Positions 49,118 through 57,848 of a DNA stretch of 64,000 nucleotides are shown piece by piece (within the stretch, counting starts at the first letter, position 1; every line of letters starts with the position of its first letter). The notes below the pieces were generated by a model. That model saw only the letters and a list, made by a program, of their open reading frames with translations. It had not been told where the DNA came from and searched no databases. The stretch spans positions 1 to 64,000 of the forward strand of contig JAEEOK010000059.1 of assembly GCA_016284235.1 (NCBI GenBank), written 5' to 3'. Source of the stretch: Succinivibrionaceae bacterium (GTDB lineage Bacteria; Pseudomonadota; Gammaproteobacteria; Enterobacterales; Succinivibrionaceae). Position numbers and translations under genes: made by a program.

Positions 49118-50205
49118 ACAGAAGTTTCATCCTGAGCAAAAAGGGCTTCAATAAAATCTTTGGCATCAAATTCTCTTAGATCGTCTATTCCTTCACCGAC
49201 ACCTATGAATCTGACCGGTATTTTAAACTGATCGGCAATCGCAAATATGATTCCGCCCTTCGCAGTACCGTCAAGTTTAGTAAGACATATGCCTGTAACA
49301 GGAACGGTACTGTTGAAAAGTTTTGCTTGACTTATTGCATTCTGACCAGTTCCTGCATCAAGTGTCAGCAGAACCTCATGCGGAGCATCGGGATCGAGTT
49401 TTTTCATCACTCTTACTATTTTGGAGAGTTCTTCCATGAGATTGGCCTTGTTCTGCAGTCTTCCCGCAGTGTCGGCAATCAGAACGTCTACATTCCTGGA
49501 TTTTGCAGAATTGAAGGCATCATATATAACCGATGCGGAATCGGCGCCTGTATGCTGAGCCACAACATGAATATTATTACGGTTCCCCCACACCTGAAGC
49601 TGCTCAACCGCCGCGGCTCTGAAGGTATCACCCGCGGCCAGCATTACGGTCTTGCCTTCATTCTGAAGGCGTTTTGCAAGTTTTCCTATGGTTGTCGTTT
49701 TTCCTACACCGTTGACACCCACCATCAGGATCACATACGGATTGTGATTTTTTATAACAAGAGGCTGCTGTGCTGGTTTTAGTATCTCGTAAAGTTTTTC
49801 CTTGAGAATATCGTAAAGGGCATCAGCGTCATTCAGTTGGGCAAGTTTCGCCCGGGATGTGATGGAATCGATAACGGACTTTGTTGTTTCAACTCCCATA
49901 TCTGCAGTCAGCAGCGATGTTTCAAGTTCATCAAAAAGTTCATCGTCAATCTTCTTTCCCCGAAAGAGTGCCTTAAATCCGTAACCGATATTGGTTTTGG
50001 TTTTTCTCAAACCATCCATAAGACGGCTGAAAAGACTCTTTTTCTCCTGCGGATGAAGCTGTGTCTCCTCGCTAAAAACTGAAAGCTCATTCTCATCCGG
50101 ATCGACTGATTTTTTTACAGGCTCGGACGGAACCTCTGTAGAAACTTCCTGCCTGGTATTTTTGTCAGTCTTAGTTTCCTTTTTACCCCAAGAAAATAAT
50201 CCCAT
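49114..50205 (-). CDS. ftsY: Signal recognition particle receptor FtsY
   Basis: FtsY receives ribosome-nascent chain complexes carried by SRP at the membrane. An acidic A domain (about 1-60, charged with many Glu and Lys) precedes the NG domain. GTPase motifs are GVNGVGKTTTIGKLA, DTAGRLQNK, TKLDGTAKGG and the C-terminal RFIGVGEGIDDLREFDAKDFIEALF. The A domain is shorter than in E. coli (total 363 against 497), as in many other bacteria. It lies 54 bp after rsmD. Confidence 0.97.
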   Translation of the reverse strand: MGLFSWGKKETKTDKNTRQEVSTEVPSEPVKKSVDPDENELSVFSEETQLHPQEKKSLFSRLMDGLRKTKTNIGYGFKALFRGKKIDDELFDELETSLLTADMGVETTKSVIDSITSRAKLAQLNDADALYDILKEKLYEILKPAQQPLVIKNHNPYVILMVGVNGVGKTTTIGKLAKRLQNEGKTVMLAAGDTFRAAAVEQLQVWGNRNNIHVVAQHTGADSASVIYDAFNSAKSRNVDVLIADTAGRLQNKANLMEELSKIVRVMKKLDPDAPHEVLLTLDAGTGQNAISQAKLFNSTVPVTGICLTKLDGTAKGGIIFAIADQFKIPVRFIGVGEGIDDLREFDAKDFIEALFAQDETSV

Positions 50206-50259
50206 AACGGTTCTCTTTCATATTCAGTTAAACAAACGGGTTTATATTACCACACGATT

Positions 50260-50811
50260 CTATAGTTTTACATAAAGACCGTAAACGCACTGACCGGCTC
50301 TGGCCGATCTGTACTGCCGCCAGTTATCAGGGATGGCGGGCTTCTCATCGGCAGCATGCTCAACATAAATCAGGCTGTCACAATGCAAGAAACCGTTGGT
50401 TTCAAGGTTTTTCGCTACTATCGGCAGAAAATCATGATGGTACGGAGGATCAAGAAAAACGACATCAAAAGGAGGATACGGATTTGCTTTTGATACGAAC
50501 TGAACCGCATCGGCAGTTAAAACAGAAATGTTTTCTGCATTAATTGCGGCTATATTCTGCTTCAGCGCATCTGCCACCGGAATACTGTGTTCAACCAGCA
50601 CGACACTGCCGGCATACCTTGAAGCCGCTTCAAACCCGAGAGCTCCCGAACCGGCAAACAGATCAAGACATGCAACATTCTGAAGCTTGAACTGAAGCCA
50701 GTTAAAAACTGTTTCTCTTACACGATCGGTGGTAGGACGCAGTCCCGGTCCGTCAAGGACCTTCAACCGTCTTCCTTTATACCTGCCGCTTATTATTCTA
50801 ACTGTACCCAT
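50260..50811 (-). CDS. rsmD: 16S rRNA (guanine-966-N2)-methyltransferase RsmD
   Basis: RsmD methylates G966 in 16S rRNA. Motifs are RIISGRYKGRRLKVLDGPGLRPTTDRVRETVFNWL at the N terminus, SAM-binding CLDLFAGSGALGFEAASR and the catalytic FLDPPYHHD (DPPY). Length 183 fits (E. coli 198). It follows the Sel1-repeat gene after 3 bp and precedes ftsY, so the Sel1 gene, rsmD, ftsY, ftsE and ftsX may be one transcript. Confidence 0.96.
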   Translation of the reverse strand: MGTVRIISGRYKGRRLKVLDGPGLRPTTDRVRETVFNWLQFKLQNVACLDLFAGSGALGFEAASRYAGSVVLVEHSIPVADALKQNIAAINAENISVLTADAVQFVSKANPYPPFDVVFLDPPYHHDFLPIVAKNLETNGFLHCDSLIYVEHAADEKPAIPDNWRQYRSARAGQCVYGLYVKL

Positions 50812-50814
50812 TTT

Positions 50815-53800
50815 TCAGTGACGCTTTAAATTTTCAAAATATAGCGAAGCTTCACACTGTGCATCATTCAACTGAGCTGCAGTCAGAGACTTTGCCGCAT
50901 CATCTCTAAGTTCGGCAGCACCGTGATCAGCACATCCGCTTGCAACAGCCAAGGAACTCCATACATAGGCAAGCTGCATATCCTGCCCTACTCCAATACC
51001 CTTGAAATACAGTTTTGCCAATTCATACTGTGCATTTGCATTGCCTGCTTCAGAGGCAAGATTGAACATCAGCACGCTGTGTCCGACATTCTTGGTGCAC
51101 CCTATGCCCTCAAGACACATTCTTCCAACTTTAACCATAGCCTTCACATGATTATTTTTGGACGCCTTGTCGTAAAGTCTGAAAGCCTCCTTGCTGTCCG
51201 CCTTGACTCCATGACCCAGCTCATACATTTTTGCAAATGAATACATTGCCGGCGCATATCCCATTTCCACAGCCTGCTGATACAGTTCCACGGATCTCTC
51301 GTAATTAAGCTCGCATCCAAGTCCGTGACTGTACAGATATGCAAGTTCTGTGCAGCCCTTAGGATTACACAGTTCCGCCGACTTGCTGAACCATGAAAAT
51401 GCCTGCTTCATTGCATTCGGAGAATTGGTCATATTCAAATACAGATAACCGATACAGTTCTGGGCCTCGGCATTTCCCTCGGCGGCCACATGCTTGTAGC
51501 ATGCAAAGGCTTTGGAAAAATCCTTCTCCAGTCCGATACCCTGCTCATACATGCCTCCAAGCTCAAGATAAGCATCAGAGCAGCCGCGAATTGATGCTTT
51601 CTGAAACAAATCCACAGCCTTGAACAGATCCTGACCGACTCCTGTTCCATACCTGTAGAAGCATCCTAAACGGTACAGTGCGTCAACATGCTCCTTTTGA
51701 GCGGCTTTTTCATACCATACCGCTGCTTCAGCGTAATTCTTCGCCACACCGACACCCGTTTCATAAGCATACCCAAGAGCATACTGGGCCAGCGGATCCT
51801 CTGCCTCCGCACCATAGCGGTACAATTCCACAGCCTTGAAATGATCCTCCACACCTCCAAGACCGTTATCGAATATTTTACCAAGCATATAATAGGAAGT
51901 AGGTTCTCTGAGCTTGATCAGATCCTGCAGAATATTCAGGGCCTTCTCATAATCTGGTGGAAACTCATCACTTCCCATATAAATTTTTGCCAGAATTTTC
52001 TTTGCTTCGACATGCCCCTCTTTTGCCGCCCGCGTATAGAACTCAACAGCCTTGGTCATGTTGTGGGCAACAAGATAACTGGATGAATAAAGCTGACCCA
52101 ATTTAAAAATGGCATCCAGACTGCCAAGATTCGCCGCCTTTGTATAATAGGTCATAGCTGTCTTGTAATTCTGTTTTACACTTTTACCCTGTTCATAGAT
52201 ATTGCCCAGTGCAAAAAGAGCGGTTGGTTCGGACTTTTCAGCTGCCTGACTGTACCAGTATACAGATTTCTTTTCATCCATGCCGACACCGGCACCGATT
52301 TCGTAGCAGCGGGCAAGGTTAACCTGGGCCAGAGTATGTCCGTGCTCGGCTGCCTTTATATACCACCTGAGAGAAAATTCTCTGTTCTGCTGTACTCCTA
52401 TTCCATCTTCATACATATGGGCAACAGCATATTCGCAATCAAGATTGCCCTGCTTTGCTCCCTGCATATACCAGTAAAACGCAAGCTGGCTTCTCTGCTC
52501 AGAATTGATGGTCGCAGTACTTTTTGAACTGGTCCATACAACCTCTTTTGAGCCTTCCTCCACTTTTTCATAGTCACTGAGATTTACAAGATTGTTCTCT
52601 ATATAATAAGCCAGTTTGTACTGTGCCTCATCAGAACCGTTCTCGGCAGCCTTTAAAAACCATCTGTATGCCATATCCTTCGGGTCAGCAGTCTGAATCT
52701 GTCCATGCTCATATAGATTGGCCATTACAACCTGAGCAGGAACATAACCGCTTTCAGCAGCCTTCTGATAAAAGGTTCGGGCCTTTGCGTTGTTCTGCAC
52801 CACACCGCGGCCATGCTCATAAACCTGTCCCAGAAGGAACAGAGCCGGAGAAACATCGTGATCTGCAGCTTTACTAAGATAACCAAGACCGTTGGTATAG
52901 TCAGGAATTGACTGTTTAATCAGTAATTTTCCCAGCTTGTAGCATGCATAATAGTCACCCTGTGCCGTGGCATTATGGTAATAGGTCTTTGCCTTATGCA
53001 GATCTTTTTCTACGCCATGTGTGCCGTCTCTGCAGATGTCGCCAAGCAGGCATAAAGCCTCGGCGCTGTTCTGCTGAGCTGCAAGTCTGAGCCATCTGAG
53101 ACCTTCCTGTTCATCGTACTGAACTGATTTATCATTCAAAAGATGCCTGGCCAGCATAATCTGTGCAAGACTCGATCCTTTCTCCGCCTCGACAAGAAGA
53201 TGCTTTATTCCATTAACTTCAGAACAGTTAACTCCGTTACCGGTAAAATAGAGATTGGCCATATTGACAGCAGCCAGTTCAACGCCTGCCTTGGCGGCCT
53301 TGTTTAACCAGAAAGCACCCTGCCTTACATCCGGCTCTATTTCATCGGAATAGATATACATCATGCCAAGATGAAACTGCGCTGTAACATCACCGTTTTC
53401 AGCCTTTGTCTTTAAATATGAAAAATCCGTATTCAGTGAATTTCTTGAGGAAACCCACAAAACTCTCCGTTCAGGTGCTGAAGTATTATCAGTAATATTC
53501 TGCTTTTTGGCGTAACTGTAGGCATCTGCCTGAGTCCAGCTGACAGGAGTCGATTTCGGGACCTTGTCAGTTTTAACCTGATGAACTGAAAGATGAGTGG
53601 ATATCACAGGATCCCTGACAGCCGCCTTCATTTCATTCGGGGTACGTTGAGAACCACGAACCTGCCAGCTTACCTCGGCAAAAGCTTCCTTAATCTGACG
53701 CAACTCAGCCACAGCCTGTCCGTAACCCTGAGCAGCAGATTTTGCAATCCAGGATTCTCCCTGTTTCGGACTCTTGATAACACCGCGACCTCCCATATAC

Positions 53801-53949
53801 ATCATACCCAGGTAATACTGAGCCTTGGCATTTCCTTTAAGAGCCAAAGGGCGAATCGCTGACAGAGCTGTACGATAATCACCTATCTCGTATGCTCTGA
53901 CAGACGCATCCAAATCCTGCATCTCTTTAATCAGAACTTCTTCCGTCAT
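50815..53949 (-). CDS. Giant Sel1-like repeat (SLR/TPR-like) protein, about 1044 aa
   Basis: Almost the whole protein is made of about 23 Sel1-like repeats of 36 residues with the pattern A-x-x-x-L-G-x-x-Y-x-x-G-x-G-V-x-x-(D/N)-x-x-K-A-x-x-W-(Y/F)-x-K-A-A-x-x-G, for example AQYALGYAYETGVGVAKNY. Two non-repeat insertions, near residues 120-180 and 450-490, share a VVWTSS / VLWVSSRNS-like motif. The ATG at 53949 has GGGG 8 nt upstream; a longer start has no ribosome site. There is no signal peptide, so it is probably cytoplasmic or exported by another route. Sel1 proteins scaffold protein complexes and some are secreted effectors. It lies 3 bp before rsmD; its role there is unknown. Confidence 0.9.
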   Translation of the reverse strand: MTEEVLIKEMQDLDASVRAYEIGDYRTALSAIRPLALKGNAKAQYYLGMMYMGGRGVIKSPKQGESWIAKSAAQGYGQAVAELRQIKEAFAEVSWQVRGSQRTPNEMKAAVRDPVISTHLSVHQVKTDKVPKSTPVSWTQADAYSYAKKQNITDNTSAPERRVLWVSSRNSLNTDFSYLKTKAENGDVTAQFHLGMMYIYSDEIEPDVRQGAFWLNKAAKAGVELAAVNMANLYFTGNGVNCSEVNGIKHLLVEAEKGSSLAQIMLARHLLNDKSVQYDEQEGLRWLRLAAQQNSAEALCLLGDICRDGTHGVEKDLHKAKTYYHNATAQGDYYACYKLGKLLIKQSIPDYTNGLGYLSKAADHDVSPALFLLGQVYEHGRGVVQNNAKARTFYQKAAESGYVPAQVVMANLYEHGQIQTADPKDMAYRWFLKAAENGSDEAQYKLAYYIENNLVNLSDYEKVEEGSKEVVWTSSKSTATINSEQRSQLAFYWYMQGAKQGNLDCEYAVAHMYEDGIGVQQNREFSLRWYIKAAEHGHTLAQVNLARCYEIGAGVGMDEKKSVYWYSQAAEKSEPTALFALGNIYEQGKSVKQNYKTAMTYYTKAANLGSLDAIFKLGQLYSSSYLVAHNMTKAVEFYTRAAKEGHVEAKKILAKIYMGSDEFPPDYEKALNILQDLIKLREPTSYYMLGKIFDNGLGGVEDHFKAVELYRYGAEAEDPLAQYALGYAYETGVGVAKNYAEAAVWYEKAAQKEHVDALYRLGCFYRYGTGVGQDLFKAVDLFQKASIRGCSDAYLELGGMYEQGIGLEKDFSKAFACYKHVAAEGNAEAQNCIGYLYLNMTNSPNAMKQAFSWFSKSAELCNPKGCTELAYLYSHGLGCELNYERSVELYQQAVEMGYAPAMYSFAKMYELGHGVKADSKEAFRLYDKASKNNHVKAMVKVGRMCLEGIGCTKNVGHSVLMFNLASEAGNANAQYELAKLYFKGIGVGQDMQLAYVWSSLAVASGCADHGAAELRDDAAKSLTAAQLNDAQCEASLYFENLKRH

Positions 53950-54067
53950 AACGAAAACCCCATCAACCAATCTACACATGCCCGACATGAGAAAAGAACA
54001 TACTCAGAGTCTGTCAGAATAAATTGTATTAATCATTGTTATCAATCAAATTTCAGGAAAAACACTG

Positions 54068-54799
54068 TCACGGATGATACAAATCAAACCGGTGAGACTT
54101 TGTTTCCACACAGTTGGAGGTCTTGAAACCTCCAAGAAAAGGAGCACTCTTTGGACGCTTTACCGCAACTCTTGACCGTGCAAGGCGGAAAGCATGCTTA
54201 AGCAGCTCGTCACTGTCCTCATCCAGACCTACGATCTGATGAAAAATTCTCATATCCTTTTTTACAAGAGCAGACGACCTGCGCACCGGAAACATGGGAT
54301 CCAGATAAACGGCATCACAACATTTATCCTCCTTCATCTCCGTAATGGACTTTAAAGGACTCAGAATCAGTCTCTCCTTAAGCATATTGCCGATACCAGA
54401 ATCATTATAGGCTCTGCTGAGACCGTCCGCCAGAAGAACTCTAACCACCGGGTTGCGCTCAAACATAAGAACATGGCAGCCGAGACTCGCCAGAACAAAG
54501 GCATCCCGTCCCATACCGGCGGTAGCGTCAATAACCTGCGGCATTGTTTTATTTCTGGAGCAGACCGCTTTGACGACAGCCTGACCAGCTCCGCCGCCGT
54601 GAAGACGTCTGTATCCGAGAGTGCCTCCCACGAAATCCACGTAAAGACTTGCCCTGTCCCCGTCCAGCTGTCTGAGTTCTATTCTTGATTCTGTTCTGAC
54701 CAGTGCAAAATGTTCTGAAAAACTTAAATTATGAAGTTCGGGATGTTCTTCAGAAAAATTATCACCAATCTCAGAAATAACCTGCAGCTTATACACCAT
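54068..54799 (-). CDS. rsmJ: 16S rRNA (guanine-1516-N2)-methyltransferase RsmJ
   Basis: RsmJ (YhiQ) methylates G1516 of 16S rRNA. The characteristic SAM-binding segment VIDATAGMGRDAFVLASLGCHVLMFERNPVV is near residue 90, followed by the catalytic region VYLDPMFPVRR and a final AVKRPKSAPFL. An upstream YVDFVGGTLGYRRLHGGG is also diagnostic. Length 243 fits (E. coli 250). It lies 3 bp after aroE and is last in the purE-tsaC-aroE-rsmJ run. Confidence 0.95.
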   Translation of the reverse strand: MVYKLQVISEIGDNFSEEHPELHNLSFSEHFALVRTESRIELRQLDGDRASLYVDFVGGTLGYRRLHGGGAGQAVVKAVCSRNKTMPQVIDATAGMGRDAFVLASLGCHVLMFERNPVVRVLLADGLSRAYNDSGIGNMLKERLILSPLKSITEMKEDKCCDAVYLDPMFPVRRSSALVKKDMRIFHQIVGLDEDSDELLKHAFRLARSRVAVKRPKSAPFLGGFKTSNCVETKSHRFDLYHP

Positions 54800-54802
54800 A
54801 TC

Positions 54803-55621
54803 TTACTTCTGCATTTCCCGGCGAAGTTTCATTATGAGTTCCTCTGTCTGCGGTTTAACACCACGCCAAAGTAGATAACTCTCGGCCGCCTGGCTGACAA
54901 GCATGCCAAGTCCGTCCCACGCCTTTGCACCCTTTGATTTGGCATATGCAACAAAAACAGTATCAACCGGAGCATACATGAGATCATAAGCGCAGCTTGA
55001 TGAGTCAATAACTCCTTCCGGAAGCGGCGGAACAACATTGGTTATGGAACTTGATGTGGCATTGATAATCAGATCAAAACGACCAGACAACACATCAAAA
55101 CCCATTCCCCTGACATCACATTCGGCAACACTGCTCATATATTCTGCCAGACTCTCAGCCTTGGAAACTGTACGGTTTGCAATAACAAGTTCTGAAGGTT
55201 TACGTGCCAGTACGGGTGCAATGATTCCTCTTGCCGCACCGCCGGCTCCGAGAACAAGTATTCTGGCACCTTCTATTGAAACGTCACAGCGCTGCAGATC
55301 CTGCACTAGTCCTTCGCCGTCAGTATTGTCTCCGACTAGTCTGCCGTCATCATATTTAAGAGTATTTACCGCCCCTGCCAAATCAGCACGCGGAGTCAGA
55401 ACATCTGCTATACGGTATGCCTGCTCCTTGAATGGAACTGTTATATTGCACCCACTGAAATTCTCTTTCATCAGCTGTCTGACAGTCTGTTCAAAGGCAT
55501 CAAGCGGTACCAGTCTGGATTCATAACTCAGTTCATCATTAAGAGAATCCGCAAAAAAACGATGAATGTACGGTGACTTACTGTGCTCAACAGGATTACC
55601 CAACACATAGTAACGATCCAT
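54803..55621 (-). CDS. aroE: Shikimate dehydrogenase AroE
   Basis: AroE reduces 3-dehydroshikimate to shikimate with NADPH in aromatic amino-acid synthesis. Substrate-binding GNPVEHSKSPYIHRFF, the catalytic Lys in NITVPFKE and the Asp in NTDGEGLV are present, as is the nucleotide motif VLGAGGAARGII. The NRT motif (IANRTVSKA) marks NADP specificity. Length 272 matches E. coli. It begins 1 bp after the tsaC stop. Confidence 0.97.
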   Translation of the reverse strand: MDRYYVLGNPVEHSKSPYIHRFFADSLNDELSYESRLVPLDAFEQTVRQLMKENFSGCNITVPFKEQAYRIADVLTPRADLAGAVNTLKYDDGRLVGDNTDGEGLVQDLQRCDVSIEGARILVLGAGGAARGIIAPVLARKPSELVIANRTVSKAESLAEYMSSVAECDVRGMGFDVLSGRFDLIINATSSSITNVVPPLPEGVIDSSSCAYDLMYAPVDTVFVAYAKSKGAKAWDGLGMLVSQAAESYLLWRGVKPQTEELIMKLRREMQK

Positions 55622-55622
55622 A

Positions 55623-56186
55623 TCAATTCCTCATAATTTTCCTTGTCTTAAGATCAATAATACGAGAAGGTCTCTCGTATCCTAATGTCATGCCTTTCAG
55701 AATATAATCAGCTGCTCCGTTAAAAAGGGTCTCCGCCTCTGCTGCAGTTCTAACCGGCTCGGCTCCACTTAAGTTTGCACTGGTTGAAACTATAGGTTTT
55801 TTAAATCTTGAGCATAGCTCTGCAACCGCAGGATGACGGCTAATCCTTACAGCAACTGTAGGATACGCACCCTTAAGAAGAGGATGAACCTTCTGCGATG
55901 CCGGCATGGCTAGTGTGCAAAAGTCCTCCCAGCATTTCAGGGCAAACTCCATTTCATCATCGGAAATCTTTTCCAGATCCACATACCCGGATACCAGAGC
56001 AAAATCATGACACACTACCAGCATACCCTTGTTTTCAGGGCGCTTTTTAATACTCAGCACTTTTCTGAGAGCAGATGTGCTGTCCGGATCACACCCAAGT
56101 CCGAATACAGACTCTGTAGGATAAACTATAACTCCGCCTGAACAAAGAACAGACACAGCTCTTTCGTAATCTGTAGCATCAGCCAA
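55623..56186 (-). CDS. tsaC: Threonylcarbamoyl-AMP synthase TsaC
   Basis: TsaC (YrdC) makes threonylcarbamoyl-AMP from threonine, bicarbonate and ATP for the t6A37 modification of ANN-decoding tRNAs. At 187 residues it is the short TsaC form, not the longer Sua5. Conserved features are IVYPTESVFGLGCDPD, KKRPENKGM with the ATP-binding Lys/Arg and KPIVSTSANLSGAEP. It lies 4 bp after purE and 1 bp before aroE; the tsaC-aroE pairing is conserved in gammaproteobacteria. Confidence 0.95.
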   Translation of the reverse strand: MADATDYERAVSVLCSGGVIVYPTESVFGLGCDPDSTSALRKVLSIKKRPENKGMLVVCHDFALVSGYVDLEKISDDEMEFALKCWEDFCTLAMPASQKVHPLLKGAYPTVAVRISRHPAVAELCSRFKKPIVSTSANLSGAEPVRTAAEAETLFNGAADYILKGMTLGYERPSRIIDLKTRKIMRN

Positions 56187-56190
56187 AAAT

Positions 56191-56700
56191 CTAAGCTCCC
56201 TTTACTTTTGCCTGCAGGATCTCGTTCTTCTTGTTAACAGCTTCTGCATTCTTAATACGATCATTTCTGAATTTATTCATCAGATCCGCATCTGAAACAG
56301 CAAGAATCTGAACAGCAAAATATGCCGCATTCTTTGCTCCGGCCTTTCCTATAGCCATGGTGGCAACAGGAATACCTCCCGGCATCTGCACGGTTGAAAG
56401 AAGAGCATCAATACCGTTGAGAGGACCGCAGTCAATCGGTACACCAATGACAGGACAGGTGGTATTGGCTGCAACAGCTCCCGCCAGATGGGCTGCCAGA
56501 CCTGCTGCACAGATAAATACAGCACATCCGCGCTCTTCTGCACTCTTAACATAATTCATTGTCTCAAGAGGAGTACGATGCGCCGATGTTACCTTAACTT
56601 CAAAATTAACACCGAATGATTTTAAAATACTAACAGCAGGCTCCATGGTTGCGTAATCGGAATCAGAACCCATAAGAATAGCCACAAATTTTTCAGACAT
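56191..56700 (-). CDS. purE: N5-carboxyaminoimidazole ribonucleotide mutase PurE
   Basis: PurE class I moves the carboxyl group of N5-CAIR to C4 to give CAIR in purine synthesis. [20 protein letters not shown] (catalytic His), [13 protein letters not shown] and VIGVPID are all typical. The ATG at 56700 has GAGG 6 nt upstream; a TTG four codons earlier is not needed. The partner gene purK is not in the window. The C terminus ([14 protein letters not shown]) is a short charged tail. It is first in a run with tsaC, aroE and rsmJ. Confidence 0.96.
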   Translation of the reverse strand: MSEKFVAILMGSDSDYATMEPAVSILKSFGVNFEVKVTSAHRTPLETMNYVKSAEERGCAVFICAAGLAAHLAGAVAANTTCPVIGVPIDCGPLNGIDALLSTVQMPGGIPVATMAIGKAGAKNAAYFAVQILAVSDADLMNKFRNDRIKNAEAVNKKNEILQAKVKGA

Positions 56701-56760
56701 AATAAACCTCAATAAAAATCCGGACAGATTTTAACACTATCGTCTAAATCCGTACACTGC

Positions 56761-56815
56761 TGCCGGAAAACAAGTTCTGCAGATCCATGTGCTGAAACCA
56801 GATATATTTCCGGCA
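56761..56815. repeat. Inverted repeat upstream of purE
   Basis: TGCCGGAAA and TTTCCGGCA (9 bp, perfect) are separated by 37 nt, 61-115 bp upstream of the purE ATG and after the zinc-ribbon gene. On the minus strand a T run lies before, not after, the hairpin, so it is not a normal terminator. No PurR-type box is seen. Confidence 0.4.
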
Positions 56816-56833
56816 AAAAATAACCTTCTTAAA

Positions 56834-57679
56834 CTACATCGTCTGGTTCAATTTCGAATAATCTATCTGCATGATGCTTTCTCTGACAGAGTCCCAGTGG
56901 ACTATGCCGATACAGATAAGAGCAATCATCAATATCATACAAAGCACGGCGGTCAATGAATAAAAAACATACAGAACTTTAACTAACACATTTGTTGAAA
57001 CATCCGGTTCACCATTCAAACCATTTTTCAGATGTTCTATAACCGTTCTGACTTTAAGAAAACAGTTCAGAATATTAAGTGTCATAAATGAATTGATAAT
57101 ACTTAATACCATTGTCAATTCAAAAAAAACAAACCCTGTAACTACAAGCCATAGCTTGTGAAATACCATTCCAACTACAAACGTGCCGCCACAGATAAAA
57201 CCGAGCAGAATGAGAATTACGTACATGATCAGAATGCGTAATGAAAGAGTATGTCCAGTCTGGGCAAAGGTGACATATTGCAACAATTCTCTTCGTCTGA
57301 AAAAATCAGCAGTTCTTGAAGCAAGAGACCACCTGGTCATACAAAGAATAACCAGCAGAAGAATAAAGGCTAAAGTATTTATATACGGAATAAAACACAT
57401 CACTACAAACGATATGAGCATTATCCCCATATTATTGATATCTTCACTCAGAATTGACAGTTCCTGATCTGCAATATGCTTTTTTTGATCGCAGCCTATG
57501 CCTGCATTTCCCTTATTTTCAGTAAACGTTCCGCTGAGACTGATATTTCCGTCATTAACATTTTCTGCACAATCTGAATTTTTCTCATTTTGAGACACTG
57601 ACGGAAGAGGCTCTCCGCATACAGAGCAGAAGCGACCGTCGTTCTGATTATTATTTCCGCACTTAGGACAAAAAGTCAT
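56834..57679 (-). CDS. Zinc-ribbon membrane protein of unknown function
   Basis: The N terminus is a zinc ribbon (C-P-K-C-G, then C-S-V-C-G after ten residues), of the kind often placed in front of membrane domains. A polar linker (about 25-80) follows. Then come about five hydrophobic segments (near 85-115, 145-175, 180-205 and 250-275). The ATG at 57679 has GGGAGG about 7 nt upstream. No enzymatic motif is seen. It is the last gene of the same-strand run that starts with the FGE-fold protein, though 169 bp separate it from the ankyrin gene. It may sense or assemble membrane complexes; that is a guess. Confidence 0.75.
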   Translation of the reverse strand: MTFCPKCGNNNQNDGRFCSVCGEPLPSVSQNEKNSDCAENVNDGNISLSGTFTENKGNAGIGCDQKKHIADQELSILSEDINNMGIMLISFVVMCFIPYINTLAFILLLVILCMTRWSLASRTADFFRRRELLQYVTFAQTGHTLSLRILIMYVILILLGFICGGTFVVGMVFHKLWLVVTGFVFFELTMVLSIINSFMTLNILNCFLKVRTVIEHLKNGLNGEPDVSTNVLVKVLYVFYSLTAVLCMILMIALICIGIVHWDSVRESIMQIDYSKLNQTM

Positions 57680-57848
57680 AAAAAACACCTCCCAAAAACG
57701 ATATCCGCGACCTGAAAAAGTTTTAGGTAATCATTTCACCAAGAACCGTGTATTAAATCCAAAAGTCATAAACAGCAAAACCGAAAACTGCCTCATAGTC
57801 ACAGAAAACATCAGACAGTTCCGGCAAATTCAACAATAAAAAAACGGA

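Noticed and set aside
53440..53600. VSWTQADAYSYAKK in the Sel1 protein as a fragment of an FGE fold
   Set aside because: Only a short chance likeness to the VSW-x-x-A motif; none of the other FGE motifs follow.
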